A DNA stretch of 14,367 nt from Clostridia bacterium (GCA_024403175.1 JAKSSI010000007.1:1-14367), one strand, 5' to 3'. Positions 7,118 through 14,367 are shown, numbered from the stretch's first letter. A program made the numbers and translations. Notes: a model not told the origin generated them from the letters alone.

Positions 7118-7267
7118 AAAAAGACATTTTATGTTTTCCGTAAGGACAAATCGGGGATACCGGTTCTTGGTTGTTCCGAGCCGCAGGCGATGGAAGAACC
7201 CCAGAACCGCTGTTGGGGCCCCCGCTTAGCGCAAGCGTGTCCTCTAGGAAATATAAAATGTCTTTTT
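7118..7267. repeat. Long imperfect hairpin element B (150 bases), possible bidirectional terminator
   Basis: The outer arms (7118-7147 and 7239-7267) are near-perfect reverse complements, sharing CATTTTATG-type and GGAAA segments, with A-run and T-run ends on both strands. Inner pairings are CGGGG/CCCCG (7152-7156 with 7220-7224), CGGTTCT/AGAACCG (7161-7167 with 7203-7209) or the alternative GGTTCTT/AAGAACC (7162-7168 with 7194-7200), TTCC/GGAA (7174-7177 with 7192-7195) and an apical GCC-GCA-GGC at 7180-7188. It starts 11 bases after element A and ends 17 bases before the stop of the convergent membrane-protein gene. It could terminate transcription from both sides, but is far larger than an ordinary terminator. 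Confidence 0.72.
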
Positions 7268-7284
7268 GATGTTACAAATATAAA

Positions 7285-8373
7285 TTAGAGTTTTAAGTCG
7301 CCTTCTTTAATCCAGCCAAGCTTTCTTTCGATCTCGCAGAAAACAACGCTAAGAATTGCAGGAAGCACGAAACAGATAAGGATAAGTCCAGCCCAGTCAA
7401 AACCCGTAATAGCAGCCTTTGTGCCAGCGGAGATATCGTTAATCCAACCTGTGTAAACACCAATCTGACCAACAAGACCACAAGTACCCATACCAGAGGA
7501 AACAGGCGCACCGTTCATAGTCATCTTAAATACGCAAGTTGCTAAAGGACCAGTAATTGCAGATGCAAGAGTTGGTGCAATCCAAATCTTTGGGTTGCGG
7601 ATAATGTTAGGCATCTGAAGCATAGATGTGCCAATGCCCTGAGATACAAGACCACCAACACCATTTTCCTTAAATGACATTACAGCAAAGCCAATCATCT
7701 GTGCACAGCAACCTGCAACAGCAGCACCACCGGCAAGACCAGTAAGTCCAAGAACCGCACAAATCGCAGCAGATGAAATCGGAAGTGTAAGAGCCACACC
7801 AACAACAACCGATACAAGAATTCCCATAAGGAACGGCTGAAGTTCTGTAGCCCACATAATAATCTTTCCTACATAAGAAGCTGCAGAACCAATAGGTGCA
7901 GCAATTAAGGATGATAAGCCAACACCTACAAGTATTGTAACGATTGGTGTAACGATAATATCAATCTTAGTTTCTTTTGAAACAAGTTTTCCGCATTCTG
8001 TTGCAACAATAGCAACAATTAAAACTGCTAATGGGCCACCTGCTCCACCCATCTTATTTGTAGCAAATCCTACAGGAATAAGAGAGAACAATACCAAAGG
8101 AGATGCATGCAGCGCATATCCAATTGCAGCAGCCATTGCAGAACCAACCATAGCAGTAGCAAAACCACCGATAGTTATACTTTCAGTTGCAGACTGATAA
8201 ATAGGATTTTCAAGAAAACCTATATGAAACTGTGTTCCTAAAGTGTTGAGTATTGTTCCTATAAGCAGCGTGCAAAATAAGCCCTGAGCCATAGCGCCAA
8301 GAGCATCTATACCATAACGTTTAGCAGAAATTTCAACGTCTTTCTTCTTAAAAAAAGCTTTAACCTTTTCCAT
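7285..8373 (-). CDS. PTS EIIC-like membrane protein (PfoR-like family), candidate niacin-related transporter
   Basis: This 362-residue protein is very hydrophobic, with about nine to ten membrane segments spread from residue 25 to 350, a short basic N-terminus and a short charged C-terminus. Gly/Ala-rich segments such as GGAGGPLAVLIVAIVATE, TLPISSAAICAVLGL and GPLATCVFKM resemble the PTS_EIIC_2 family, which includes the protein called PfoR in Clostridium perfringens. No EIIA or EIIB domain is attached or nearby, so sugar phosphorylation by this protein is unlikely. Its promoter carries a perfect palindrome of the kind expected for NiaR, and it diverges from niaR. I infer that its expression responds to niacin and that it may transport nicotinate, nicotinamide or a related compound; the substrate is not proven. 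An AGGGGG ribosome binding site precedes the ATG. The gene ends next to hairpin element B. Confidence 0.8.
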   Translation of the reverse strand: MEKVKAFFKKKDVEISAKRYGIDALGAMAQGLFCTLLIGTILNTLGTQFHIGFLENPIYQSATESITIGGFATAMVGSAMAAAIGYALHASPLVLFSLIPVGFATNKMGGAGGPLAVLIVAIVATECGKLVSKETKIDIIVTPIVTILVGVGLSSLIAAPIGSAASYVGKIIMWATELQPFLMGILVSVVVGVALTLPISSAAICAVLGLTGLAGGAAVAGCCAQMIGFAVMSFKENGVGGLVSQGIGTSMLQMPNIIRNPKIWIAPTLASAITGPLATCVFKMTMNGAPVSSGMGTCGLVGQIGVYTGWINDISAGTKAAITGFDWAGLILICFVLPAILSVVFCEIERKLGWIKEGDLKL

Positions 8374-8412
8374 TGTAATCCCCCTGTTTATTTGATGTAC
8401 AATATGTATAAT

Positions 8413-8430
8413 CAGGTGTCAAGACACCTG
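8413..8430. promoter_or_regulatory. Candidate NiaR operator palindrome
   Basis: CAGGTGTCAAGACACCTG is a perfect inverted repeat with 8-base arms and a 2-base centre. It lies just downstream of the -10 box of the divergent membrane-protein gene, covering the predicted transcription start, where a bound repressor would block initiation. NiaR repressors of Firmicutes are known to bind palindromes of similar size. niaR itself begins about 110 bases away on the other side, so autoregulation is possible but less direct. Confidence 0.75.
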
Positions 8431-8437
8431 TAAGGTT

Positions 8438-8465
8438 ATTATAGGCAAAAAGCATGATTTGTCAA
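8438..8465 (-). promoter_or_regulatory. Promoter of the EIIC-like membrane protein gene
   Basis: On the minus strand a perfect TTGACA (8460-8465) and a perfect TATAAT (8438-8443) are 16 bases apart. The start site would fall near 8431, at the edge of the palindromic operator, with a leader of about 55-60 bases. A promoter this strong suggests that expression is limited by a repressor. Confidence 0.75.
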
Positions 8466-8537
8466 TGGAAATTCCCAATTTTAGATGTTAAAATATAGAC
8501 ATAATTTTGCACAAAATAACATTCAATGGAGACAGAC

Positions 8538-9077
8538 ATGAATGCTGTAACTAGACGTAAAAAGATTATTGAAATATTAAGCAAAGCCGAAGAAGCCGTA
8601 AGCGCCACATCACTCGCAGATAAACTTGATGTAAGTAGACAGATTATAGTTGGCGACGTGGCACTTCTTAGAGCAGCTGGAGAAGAAATAACTTCTACCC
8701 CTAGAGGCTATGTTGCTAAAAAGAATTTAGATACTACAGAAAAAATCATTAGACAAATTGCCTGCATACATAGCAATAAAGAGTCTAAGGACGAACTTGA
8801 AATCTGTGTTGACCAAGGTTGCGCCGTATTAGACGTAGTTGTAGATCATCCAATTTATGGTCAGCTTACGGGTCAGCTTCAAATAAAGTCCAGATATGAC
8901 GTTGAGCAATTTTGCGAAAAATGTGCGCAAGAGGAAGCCCACGTTTTATCCGAACTTACCGACGGCATTCACCTTCACACTCTTGAATGCCCAAGCATTG
9001 CAGCTTACGATAGAGTTTGCGAAAAACTAAAAGAAAAAGGATTTTTATATACTGAAAAATCCGCAAAGAACAAATAA
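8538..9077 (+). CDS. niaR: NiaR-type transcriptional repressor of NAD/niacin genes (HTH plus 3H domain)
   Basis: NiaR represses niacin uptake and NAD synthesis genes when nicotinate is bound. The 179-residue protein has an N-terminal winged helix (about 1-60; helix-turn-helix in SATSLADKLDVSRQIIVGDVALLR, given here by its ends near residues 22 and 45) and a C-terminal 3H domain. H78, E86, H145 and H147 (in ACIHSN, KDELE and DGIHLHT) match in spacing the metal ligands I recall from the Thermotoga homologue TM1602. H104 in VVDHPIYGQ is also conserved. The ATG at 8538 is preferred over one four codons upstream (8526) because GGAG at 8528-8531 is correctly placed for it and would overlap the earlier start. 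It diverges from the EIIC-like gene across a 164-base spacer with a palindromic operator. Its own promoter is not clear. Confidence 0.92.
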   Translation: MNAVTRRKKIIEILSKAEEAVSATSLADKLDVSRQIIVGDVALLRAAGEEITSTPRGYVAKKNLDTTEKIIRQIACIHSNKESKDELEICVDQGCAVLDVVVDHPIYGQLTGQLQIKSRYDVEQFCEKCAQEEAHVLSELTDGIHLHTLECPSIAAYDRVCEKLKEKGFLYTEKSAKNK

Positions 9078-9094
9078 AAAGCCTAGTTCTATAC

Positions 9095-11194
9095 ATGATT
9101 GACTATAAAACCCTAACTATACAAACTCAAAATGGAGACATGACATCTGCTTATGCGCTTTACTTAGCAACGCTTAAGCCGATTTTTTATACTGTTTTAA
9201 AACAGACTGGCAATGATAGCCGCGCACATCTTTTAGTAAGAGATGCATATATTTCTGCAATTAAGAATATTAATTATCTTAACCACCCAGAGAGCTTTCC
9301 TGTTTGGGCTCAGATGATTGCCACAAAAAACACTGCGGCCTATTTGAGCAAAAGAAAGAATTTTTCAGTTGGTAAAACGCAAGTTCCTCTCAATACAGAA
9401 TGGAACCAAGCTGAATGCGATGCTTTTGATATATCAGAAAGCTATGCTAAAAACCTTTGGGAAGAAATCTTAAAAGGCATAGACGGCGAAGAACAAGAAG
9501 CCGCTTTACTTGACGACTCTGAAAACACAAAACCGCAGATTGACGAAGAAAAATTAAACGAGGTGCTTGTTGACCTTAGCAGAAAGAAAGGTTCTATTAG
9601 GAAGAGAAATGCTATCATTGCATTCGTTCTTGTCCTTGCACTAATAGGTGGATTGGCCGGACTTACTATTTCCTCACATAAAAAAACTACAGCTCGCCAT
9701 AATATAGCAGACTTAAGCGATTTGTATCAGAACGTATCAAGCGCTATGGTTGCAAAATTCGCAAGTAGCCTTTCTAGCCAGCTCGATGGTCAAATTGGTG
9801 AAATCTATCAGCTGTCAGACAACACTTACTACCTGCTCATTTACATTAATAACGAGCCATCAGGTAGTATGCTTGTTGAGTATGAAGAAAACAAACAAGG
9901 TGGACCAGATTCTCTTCATATAATTGCAAAAAAGGACGAACCAATTACCCAAGTTGAAACTGAAACTCTAAAAAAGGATCAGTATCTTAATGTTAACTAC
10001 AATAGCAATGGAAACGCTATTGAAAAAGCTATAAGTGAGGCAAGCACTGCTGATGTTGATGTAAACAATAACAATGCAAGTATCGACGAAAAAATCATTA
10101 ACGATATTATTTCAAACAGCGAGGCCGAAAAGAACAAACTTCAAAATATTTTCGGTATAAGCAGCGATACAGAAGACCTTAACATAGTCCTTACTATCAA
10201 ATGTAGAAATGTAGATTTAACTAAACCTGTTACTATCACTTTAGATTCATCAATCGCAAATATGATAGGTAATTCAGGGGAACTTAAAATACTTCTAAAC
10301 GACGATCGACACTGGATAAAACTATCTAGAGAACAGATTAATAAGCTTTGTAATGAATATAATTCTGTAGAAGTAATTGTTCGTGCAGAAAACAATAGAA
10401 TCTACAACATAAATTTCAAAGGCCCAGACAACGAAGAAATTGAACAGCTTTACGGAGATATAAACTTCGGCATTCCTTGCGAACACGAAAACAGCTATGT
10501 ATATGCCACATATAGCGGTGGTGGTAAAACATATTCCGAAGGCGGAGAAAATAGAAGAGGCAATTTTGATGCATCAGCAAAAACAATTAACTTCCCGGTT
10601 TCTCATGCAGGCAAATACGAACTTATAGGAAAAGAAACAGAGCTTTTCGATATAGCAAATCTCTCAAAAGAAGTTAGAGACGCTATAGAATTTGTAGCGT
10701 CAACAGAATATATTCCAGCAGAAACAAACGGCTACTTTAAACCAAATGAGCCTATAACAAGGGGCCTTCTTATGGAAGCTCTTGGAAAGATGTTCTTAAC
10801 TACAAACAAGAACTACAAGGTATACTTTGGCGACGTTAATCCAAACGACCCAGACTACGACTACATAGCTGCCGCATGGAATAACGAAATCATTTATGGT
10901 TACAACGGAAAGTTTAAGGCCGATGCTGCAGCATCCAATGAAGAAGTTCTTGCCTTATGCGCAAAGACGCTTGTAGCCTGCGACTACTGTAACTTCATAG
11001 AAGATAACGAAGAAGCAAAATCCAAAATAACATATACCGATAAAGACAGCATTTCTAAGTTTGCTGTAGTTCCTGTTGCCACAGCTCTTGAACAAAAAAT
11101 TGTTGATGGCAAGGGCTCACTTTCTCCAAAAAACAATGCAACCAGAGCATTTGCAGCTCTGGTGCTTTATCGCATGTATATGCTTTCTATTTAA
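9095..11194 (+). CDS. Sigma-70 region-2-like domain fused through a membrane span to SLH repeats
   Basis: This 699-residue protein joins domains that seldom meet. Residues 1-90 look like region 2 of an ECF sigma factor: TIQTQNGDMTSAYALYL matches the family opening, LLVRDAYISAIKN resembles the core-binding helix, and FPVWAQMIATKNTAAYLSKRK resembles the -10-binding helix. No region 4 helix-turn-helix is visible in the acidic linker (about 95-165). A single hydrophobic span at about 172-193 follows a basic stretch (RKKGSIRKR), so the sigma-like part should be cytoplasmic. Outside lies a Ser/Asn-rich and beta-rich region (about 200-510) of unknown type, then about three S-layer homology repeats (516-699; motifs FKPNEPITRG, YGYNGKFKADA, SPKNNATRA). 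It may sense the envelope or be a structural protein with a relic sigma domain. It begins 17 bases after niaR with no clear ribosome binding site; the sigma-like homology starting near residue 5 supports this ATG. Confidence 0.8.
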   Translation: MIDYKTLTIQTQNGDMTSAYALYLATLKPIFYTVLKQTGNDSRAHLLVRDAYISAIKNINYLNHPESFPVWAQMIATKNTAAYLSKRKNFSVGKTQVPLNTEWNQAECDAFDISESYAKNLWEEILKGIDGEEQEAALLDDSENTKPQIDEEKLNEVLVDLSRKKGSIRKRNAIIAFVLVLALIGGLAGLTISSHKKTTARHNIADLSDLYQNVSSAMVAKFASSLSSQLDGQIGEIYQLSDNTYYLLIYINNEPSGSMLVEYEENKQGGPDSLHIIAKKDEPITQVETETLKKDQYLNVNYNSNGNAIEKAISEASTADVDVNNNNASIDEKIINDIISNSEAEKNKLQNIFGISSDTEDLNIVLTIKCRNVDLTKPVTITLDSSIANMIGNSGELKILLNDDRHWIKLSREQINKLCNEYNSVEVIVRAENNRIYNINFKGPDNEEIEQLYGDINFGIPCEHENSYVYATYSGGGKTYSEGGENRRGNFDASAKTINFPVSHAGKYELIGKETELFDIANLSKEVRDAIEFVASTEYIPAETNGYFKPNEPITRGLLMEALGKMFLTTNKNYKVYFGDVNPNDPDYDYIAAAWNNEIIYGYNGKFKADAAASNEEVLALCAKTLVACDYCNFIEDNEEAKSKITYTDKDSISKFAVVPVATALEQKIVDGKGSLSPKNNATRAFAALVLYRMYMLSI

Positions 11195-12393
11195 AGTTTA
11201 TCTTTTTCTCTTTCAAGTCTGAACGCTACAGATCTCTTAAGATATTCAAGATAGTTAGGGTCGTCGCACATAGCCTTTTCAGGAGCATCCGAAAGCTTTG
11301 CAACTGGTCTGCCATTTACGTACTGAAGCTTGATTACAATGTTTAATGCATCAACACAAGTATCGTTGGAGCAGAATGTACCAATACCGAAAGTAACCTT
11401 TACCTGATCCTTAAAGTGCTGATAAAGAGCTTCTGCCTTATCGAAGTTTAAGCTATCAGAGAAGAGAAGCTGCTTTGTCTTAGGATCTACGCCATACTTC
11501 TTGTAATGTTCAATAATCTTATCGCCCCAAACGTATGGGTCGCCACTATCATGTCTTACACCTGAATAGTTATTAACCATTGATCGAGAGAAGTCTTTAA
11601 GGAACAAATCTGTTGTGAGAGTATCAGAAAGCGCTGTTCCGTTATCTCCGTTATATTCTGTATACCAGTCCTTCATTGCATAGTAGTTTGTGTATGCAAG
11701 AGGAATGGAATCTATCCCCTGATACATCTGAACAAATTCATGTGCATAAGTGCCGATAGGAATTAAGTTGTGCTTCTTAGCAAAGTATACGCAAGAAGTA
11801 CCAACGCAACTTTTTGTTTCTTCAGCAAGACGTCTAATTACTACATCCTGCCATTCTCTTGAAAGTCTTCTTCTAGCGCCGAATTCTGCAAATTTGAAAT
11901 TATACTTTCCATCTTTAAATGCCTGAATCTTTGCATTGAGTTTTTCTTCAGCAGATTTTCTAAGCATTTCATAATCATAGCTTAAGCGGAAATATACTTC
12001 GTTGATAATTTCAAGAAGATAAATTTCAAACTGCATTGCAGAGAACATTGGGCCCTTTACTTTAACAATGAGAGTGCCGTTTGGTTCGAGATCTGTAAAT
12101 ACATAATCACGAATAGGATGCCAAAGACGAAGGAACTCAACATAGTCATCGCTTATGAATCGAATAGAACGAAGATATTCAAGTTCATCGTTTCTAAAGC
12201 GAAGTGTGCAAAGATGATCAATCTGAGCATTTATTTCTTCAAGCATTTCTTTTGTAAAGATAACGCCTGCATTTCTGCACTTAAAATGATATTCTCCAAT
12301 TAAGTTTGTGTGCTTATGGAAAATAACCTGATCCATATTAAATTTGTAAAGATCTGTATCAAGAAGTGATACTACTATAGGATCTAACTTCAT
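11191..12393 (-). CDS. pncB: Nicotinate phosphoribosyltransferase
   Basis: PncB couples nicotinate and PRPP to give nicotinate mononucleotide, the entry step of niacin salvage to NAD, in the cytoplasm. The 400-residue length equals the enterobacterial enzymes. Key features are LLDTDLYKFNMDQ at 10-22, FGARRRLSRE at about 171-180, GTYAHEF around H218 (the phosphorylatable histidine, H219 in Salmonella PncB) and the phosphate-binding RHDSGDPY. The start at 12393 is chosen because AAAGGAG lies 5 bases upstream; a longer reading frame from 12480 would enter the preceding gene and lacks family similarity in its first 29 codons. Its stop overlaps that of the convergent sigma-SLH gene by 4 bases. No copy of the NiaR-like palindrome lies upstream. 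Confidence 0.95.
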   Translation of the reverse strand: MKLDPIVVSLLDTDLYKFNMDQVIFHKHTNLIGEYHFKCRNAGVIFTKEMLEEINAQIDHLCTLRFRNDELEYLRSIRFISDDYVEFLRLWHPIRDYVFTDLEPNGTLIVKVKGPMFSAMQFEIYLLEIINEVYFRLSYDYEMLRKSAEEKLNAKIQAFKDGKYNFKFAEFGARRRLSREWQDVVIRRLAEETKSCVGTSCVYFAKKHNLIPIGTYAHEFVQMYQGIDSIPLAYTNYYAMKDWYTEYNGDNGTALSDTLTTDLFLKDFSRSMVNNYSGVRHDSGDPYVWGDKIIEHYKKYGVDPKTKQLLFSDSLNFDKAEALYQHFKDQVKVTFGIGTFCSNDTCVDALNIVIKLQYVNGRPVAKLSDAPEKAMCDDPNYLEYLKRSVAFRLEREKDKL

Positions 12394-12424
12394 TACGTCT
12401 CCTTTCAAAATCATATAATGCCCA

Positions 12425-12452
12425 ATTATGGCACAATAAAATTCAAAGTCAA
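12425..12452 (-). promoter_or_regulatory. Candidate pncB promoter
   Basis: On the minus strand TTGACT (12447-12452) and CATAAT (12425-12430) are 16 bases apart, each five of six to consensus. The -10 is spanned by a small inverted repeat, TGCC-N7-GGCA (12419-12433), which might be an operator. pncB could thus be transcribed apart from the pyr genes upstream, although no terminator was seen between them. Confidence 0.55.
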
Positions 12453-12454
12453 GC

Positions 12455-13705
12455 CTATTTCCAATAGTTATTGCTTCCAATCCACAAAATAGTGTCTATT
12501 TCGTTGTTAGATATATAACTATCGTAATTAAAGTCCTGTTTTAAGTATTCTTTATAATATCTAAGGTCTACAGAATAAAGTTTGCTGTAATTTGATGCAA
12601 GCATTTTTAGAATGGCATTATCGAATGAATCTCCTATAACAAGAATATTCTTACCGTTTCCATTTGCATTTTCAAAAACAGTTTCTCCGTTATCAAAACC
12701 GTAGAAATACATATAGTCCATATCAATGGTGGTAATATCAGACACCTTTGCCGTTGCAATGGCTGATTCCTGAATACCATAATCCCAGGCTTCTTTCCCG
12801 TTTATAGACACCTTCATCTTAGGGAAATTAAATTCGAAAACCCTAAGAGTTTCTTTATAGTCTGATGCACCTGTACCTGCAGCTCTTGAACCCGAGAAGA
12901 TTCCTACATCAACAGTGCCAATTGGCTCTATTGCTTCGCCGCAGCCCATAGCCTTTGTAAGCTCCCTATAAGCTTTGTACGACCCTAAATAATTCCAATG
13001 ATGATCTGTTAAATAAAAATACTTATCGAAAGCTGAGAATCCGTTTAATTCAAAGAACAATTTGTGACTATCTGGAAGATTTATATTCTCAAGAACGTAT
13101 TCTCTTTCGCCAGATCTTTCACCATTCTTAAAATCGGTTTCAAACTCACGCTCAACATAATATGCGTAAGCATCAACATTAGGATGCTTTGCGATTACTT
13201 CATTAATGGTATTAATGGTTTTATCGCACTCGCTTATATCCCAATAGTCTCTGATGTTCGTATAGATAAGATGTCCACTTGCAAGTGTTACTTGATCATT
13301 TACTTGCATAGTGTCGTATATGTAAAGGCCATTTGTTGGAAGCTGATTTAAGAACTTCCAATTGTCTGCCTTAATTTCCTCAAATGAAAAATCTCTATTT
13401 GCCGCTTCAAATGAAAAACCGAAAACATTCTTAAGAACCCAATTAGTAAGTTTAGAATTGGTATCGTTAAATAACTTCTTAATGTTTTCGGCAAAAGGAA
13501 TCTGATCGGCCAGAGCATTCTCAACGCTGTCCTGAAAACTGGAATCAGCGTAAGAATTAACGCTCAATTTTATAAGCTTTTCCGAGTATCTATTTTCGTA
13601 TTTATTAATAGTCTTCGGGAAAGCCAAAGTGCGCCCCAGACTAATCAGGAGCGCAACTATCAACAAAAATACAAATATTAAATTATAAGTTTGTTTGGTT
13701 TTCAC
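12455..13705 (-). CDS. DHHW-family membrane-anchored SGNH-hydrolase-like protein
   Basis: This 416-residue protein has an N-terminal signal anchor (about residues 8-27) and a large outer domain. TDHHWN at 233-238 and VIGDSF at 356-361 are hallmarks of the DHHW family, relatives of AlgJ/AlgX. In those proteins an Asp-x-His-Trp motif and a Ser in GDS form the catalytic triad for O-acetylation of exported polysaccharides; here D234, H236 and S360 are the likely triad. Relatives usually sit beside an MBOAT acyltransferase, but none is present here. The start codon is GTG, immediately after the TAA of pyrI with no gap (TAAGTG). A weak AAGG lies 5 bases upstream, so translation probably depends on coupling to pyrI. 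The substrate is unknown, and the link to pyrimidine synthesis may be only positional. Confidence 0.82.
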   Translation of the reverse strand: MKTKQTYNLIFVFLLIVALLISLGRTLAFPKTINKYENRYSEKLIKLSVNSYADSSFQDSVENALADQIPFAENIKKLFNDTNSKLTNWVLKNVFGFSFEAANRDFSFEEIKADNWKFLNQLPTNGLYIYDTMQVNDQVTLASGHLIYTNIRDYWDISECDKTINTINEVIAKHPNVDAYAYYVEREFETDFKNGERSGEREYVLENINLPDSHKLFFELNGFSAFDKYFYLTDHHWNYLGSYKAYRELTKAMGCGEAIEPIGTVDVGIFSGSRAAGTGASDYKETLRVFEFNFPKMKVSINGKEAWDYGIQESAIATAKVSDITTIDMDYMYFYGFDNGETVFENANGNGKNILVIGDSFDNAILKMLASNYSKLYSVDLRYYKEYLKQDFNYDSYISNNEIDTILWIGSNNYWK

Positions 13706-14119
13706 TTATGCCTTAGTTTCGCAGTATACACAGCTGTACACTTTTTTCTTTCTATCGCCAAGCTTGAACTGGTGATGAATTTCCTGTTCTGTAGATGTAA
13801 TACAACGAGGGTTCTTGCACTTGATAATATCTGTAAGATATTCAGGCATTTCGATAGTCTTCTTTTCTACAAGCTTTCCATCTTTAATGATATTGATTGT
13901 TGCACCTGGATCTACAAAACCGATTACATCAAGATTTACTGCAACATCAGCATCAATCTTAATAATGTCTTTTCTCTGCTTCTTTCCGCTTGAAGCGTTT
14001 TTAATGATGGCAATAGGAACATCAAGTTCATCGAGCTTTAAGAGTTCATAAAGCTTCATGCCTTCACCGGCAGTAATATGATCTATTACTATTCCGTTCT
14101 GAATGGAATCTATATTCAT
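13706..14119 (-). CDS. pyrI: Aspartate carbamoyltransferase regulatory chain
   Basis: PyrI is the nucleotide-binding regulatory subunit of aspartate carbamoyltransferase, giving allosteric control by CTP and ATP. The 137-residue protein has the N-terminal allosteric domain (IDHITAGEG at 12-20, LKLDE, then a basic segment SSGKKQRKD) and a C-terminal zinc domain. Cysteines at 101, 106, 130 and 133 have the same 5-24-3 spacing as the zinc ligands of the E. coli protein. The ATG overlaps the pyrB stop by 4 bases (ATGA), and the stop is joined directly to the next gene's GTG. Separate pyrB and pyrI with this overlap are the usual arrangement for the holoenzyme. Confidence 0.96.
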   Translation of the reverse strand: MNIDSIQNGIVIDHITAGEGMKLYELLKLDELDVPIAIIKNASSGKKQRKDIIKIDADVAVNLDVIGFVDPGATINIIKDGKLVEKKTIEMPEYLTDIIKCKNPRCITSTEQEIHHQFKLGDRKKKVYSCVYCETKA

Positions 14120-14367
14120 ATTGTCTTTGCCTCCTTAAGAAGTTTTAAGATAAGGGCCATACGCATATACTTTCCGTAAAGTGCCTGCTTAAAGTAGCAA
14201 GCTCTTGGGTCTTTATCTACTTCAACGCTGATTTCGTTTACTCTTGGAAGTGGGTGAAGAATGATTAAATCCTTCTTTGCATTCTGAAGCTTATCTGTTG
14301 TAAGAATATTGCTGTCCTTAAGTATTAAGTAATCTTCTTCGTCGACGTTTCTTTCTCTCTTAAGTCT
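14116..14367 (-). CDS. pyrB: Aspartate carbamoyltransferase catalytic chain, C-terminal part (partial)
   Basis: PyrB condenses carbamoyl phosphate and aspartate, the first committed pyrimidine step. Only the last 83 codons lie in the window; the gene runs off the right edge. The conserved [10 protein letters not shown] motif, followed by [12 protein letters not shown] and [10 protein letters not shown], identifies the C-terminal catalytic domain. A good AAGGAGG inside its end serves as the ribosome binding site for pyrI, and the two genes overlap by ATGA. Confidence 0.95.
   Translation of the reverse strand, partial: RLKRERNVDEEDYLILKDSNILTTDKLQNAKKDLIILHPLPRVNEISVEVDKDPRACYFKQALYGKYMRMALILKLLKEAKTI

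Noticed and set aside
6918..7284. CRISPR array or tRNA gene
   Set aside because: There are no regularly spaced direct repeats, and the fold lacks a cloverleaf with T-loop and CCA-end features.
7052..7288. Open frame of 78 codons on the plus strand in the folD/EIIC-like spacer
   Set aside because: It spans the right arm of hairpin A and all of hairpin B, has no ribosome binding site or family resemblance, and its openness is explained by the repeats.
8526..8537. Four-codon upstream extension of niaR
   Set aside because: The earlier ATG overlaps the GGAG that is well placed for the ATG at 8538, and the domain begins after the later start.
12394..12454. NiaR operator upstream of pncB
   Set aside because: No copy of the CAGGTGTC palindrome is present; only an unrelated TGCC-N7-GGCA repeat was found.
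12394..12480. N-terminal extension of pncB by 29 codons
   Set aside because: It enters the upstream DHHW gene and lacks PncB similarity, while a strong AAAGGAG site precedes the internal ATG.

Overview
The window reads as an AT-rich, tightly packed chromosome segment from an anaerobic member of the Firmicutes (class Clostridia, perhaps near Lachnospiraceae or a related gut or oral lineage). The basis is the gene repertoire: a split AICAR transformylase plus PurO-type IMP cyclohydrolase, a 3H-domain NiaR repressor, S-layer homology repeats, a PurBox-like operator, a PyrB/PyrI pair and a DHHW-family protein. Taxonomy is inferred from gene content only.

Left third (1-5656, minus strand): a de novo purine operon in the order purE-purF-purM-purN-purO-purH(transformylase only)-purD. 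The genes are separated by a few bases or overlap. purD runs off the left edge, and its last 13 codons no longer look like PurD. PurF lacks the N-terminal nucleophilic cysteine and the rest of a recognisable glutaminase site. The usual bifunctional PurH is replaced by two proteins, one of them of the PurO type best known from archaea.

Regulatory hub (5657-6011): the divergent purE and folD promoters flank a pair of PurBox-like 13-mers in inverted orientation, exactly 16 bases apart. folD (6012-6917, plus strand) makes the one-carbon cofactor used by PurN and the transformylase, so co-regulation makes sense. This FolD belongs to a divergent subgroup.

Centre (6918-7284): between convergent genes lie two tandem long imperfect hairpins of about 186 and 150 bases. 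They hold no convincing gene and are the main unexplained structure.

Niacin region (7285-9077 and 11191-12393): an orphan PTS-EIIC-like membrane protein (minus strand) diverges from niaR (plus strand). A perfect 18-base palindrome lies just downstream of the membrane protein's -10 box, as expected for a NiaR operator. pncB (nicotinate phosphoribosyltransferase, minus strand) is nearby. Together they suggest uptake and salvage of niacin, with the membrane protein as an uncharacterised candidate transporter. Between them, 17 bases after niaR, is an unusual gene for a protein with a sigma-70 region-2-like N-terminus, one membrane span, a large outer region and SLH repeats. Its stop codon overlaps that of pncB tail to tail.

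Right end (12455-14367, minus strand): pyrB (partial)-pyrI encode aspartate carbamoyltransferase. A GTG-initiated DHHW-family gene (a membrane-anchored SGNH-hydrolase-like protein) directly abuts pyrI, and pncB follows with its own likely promoter.
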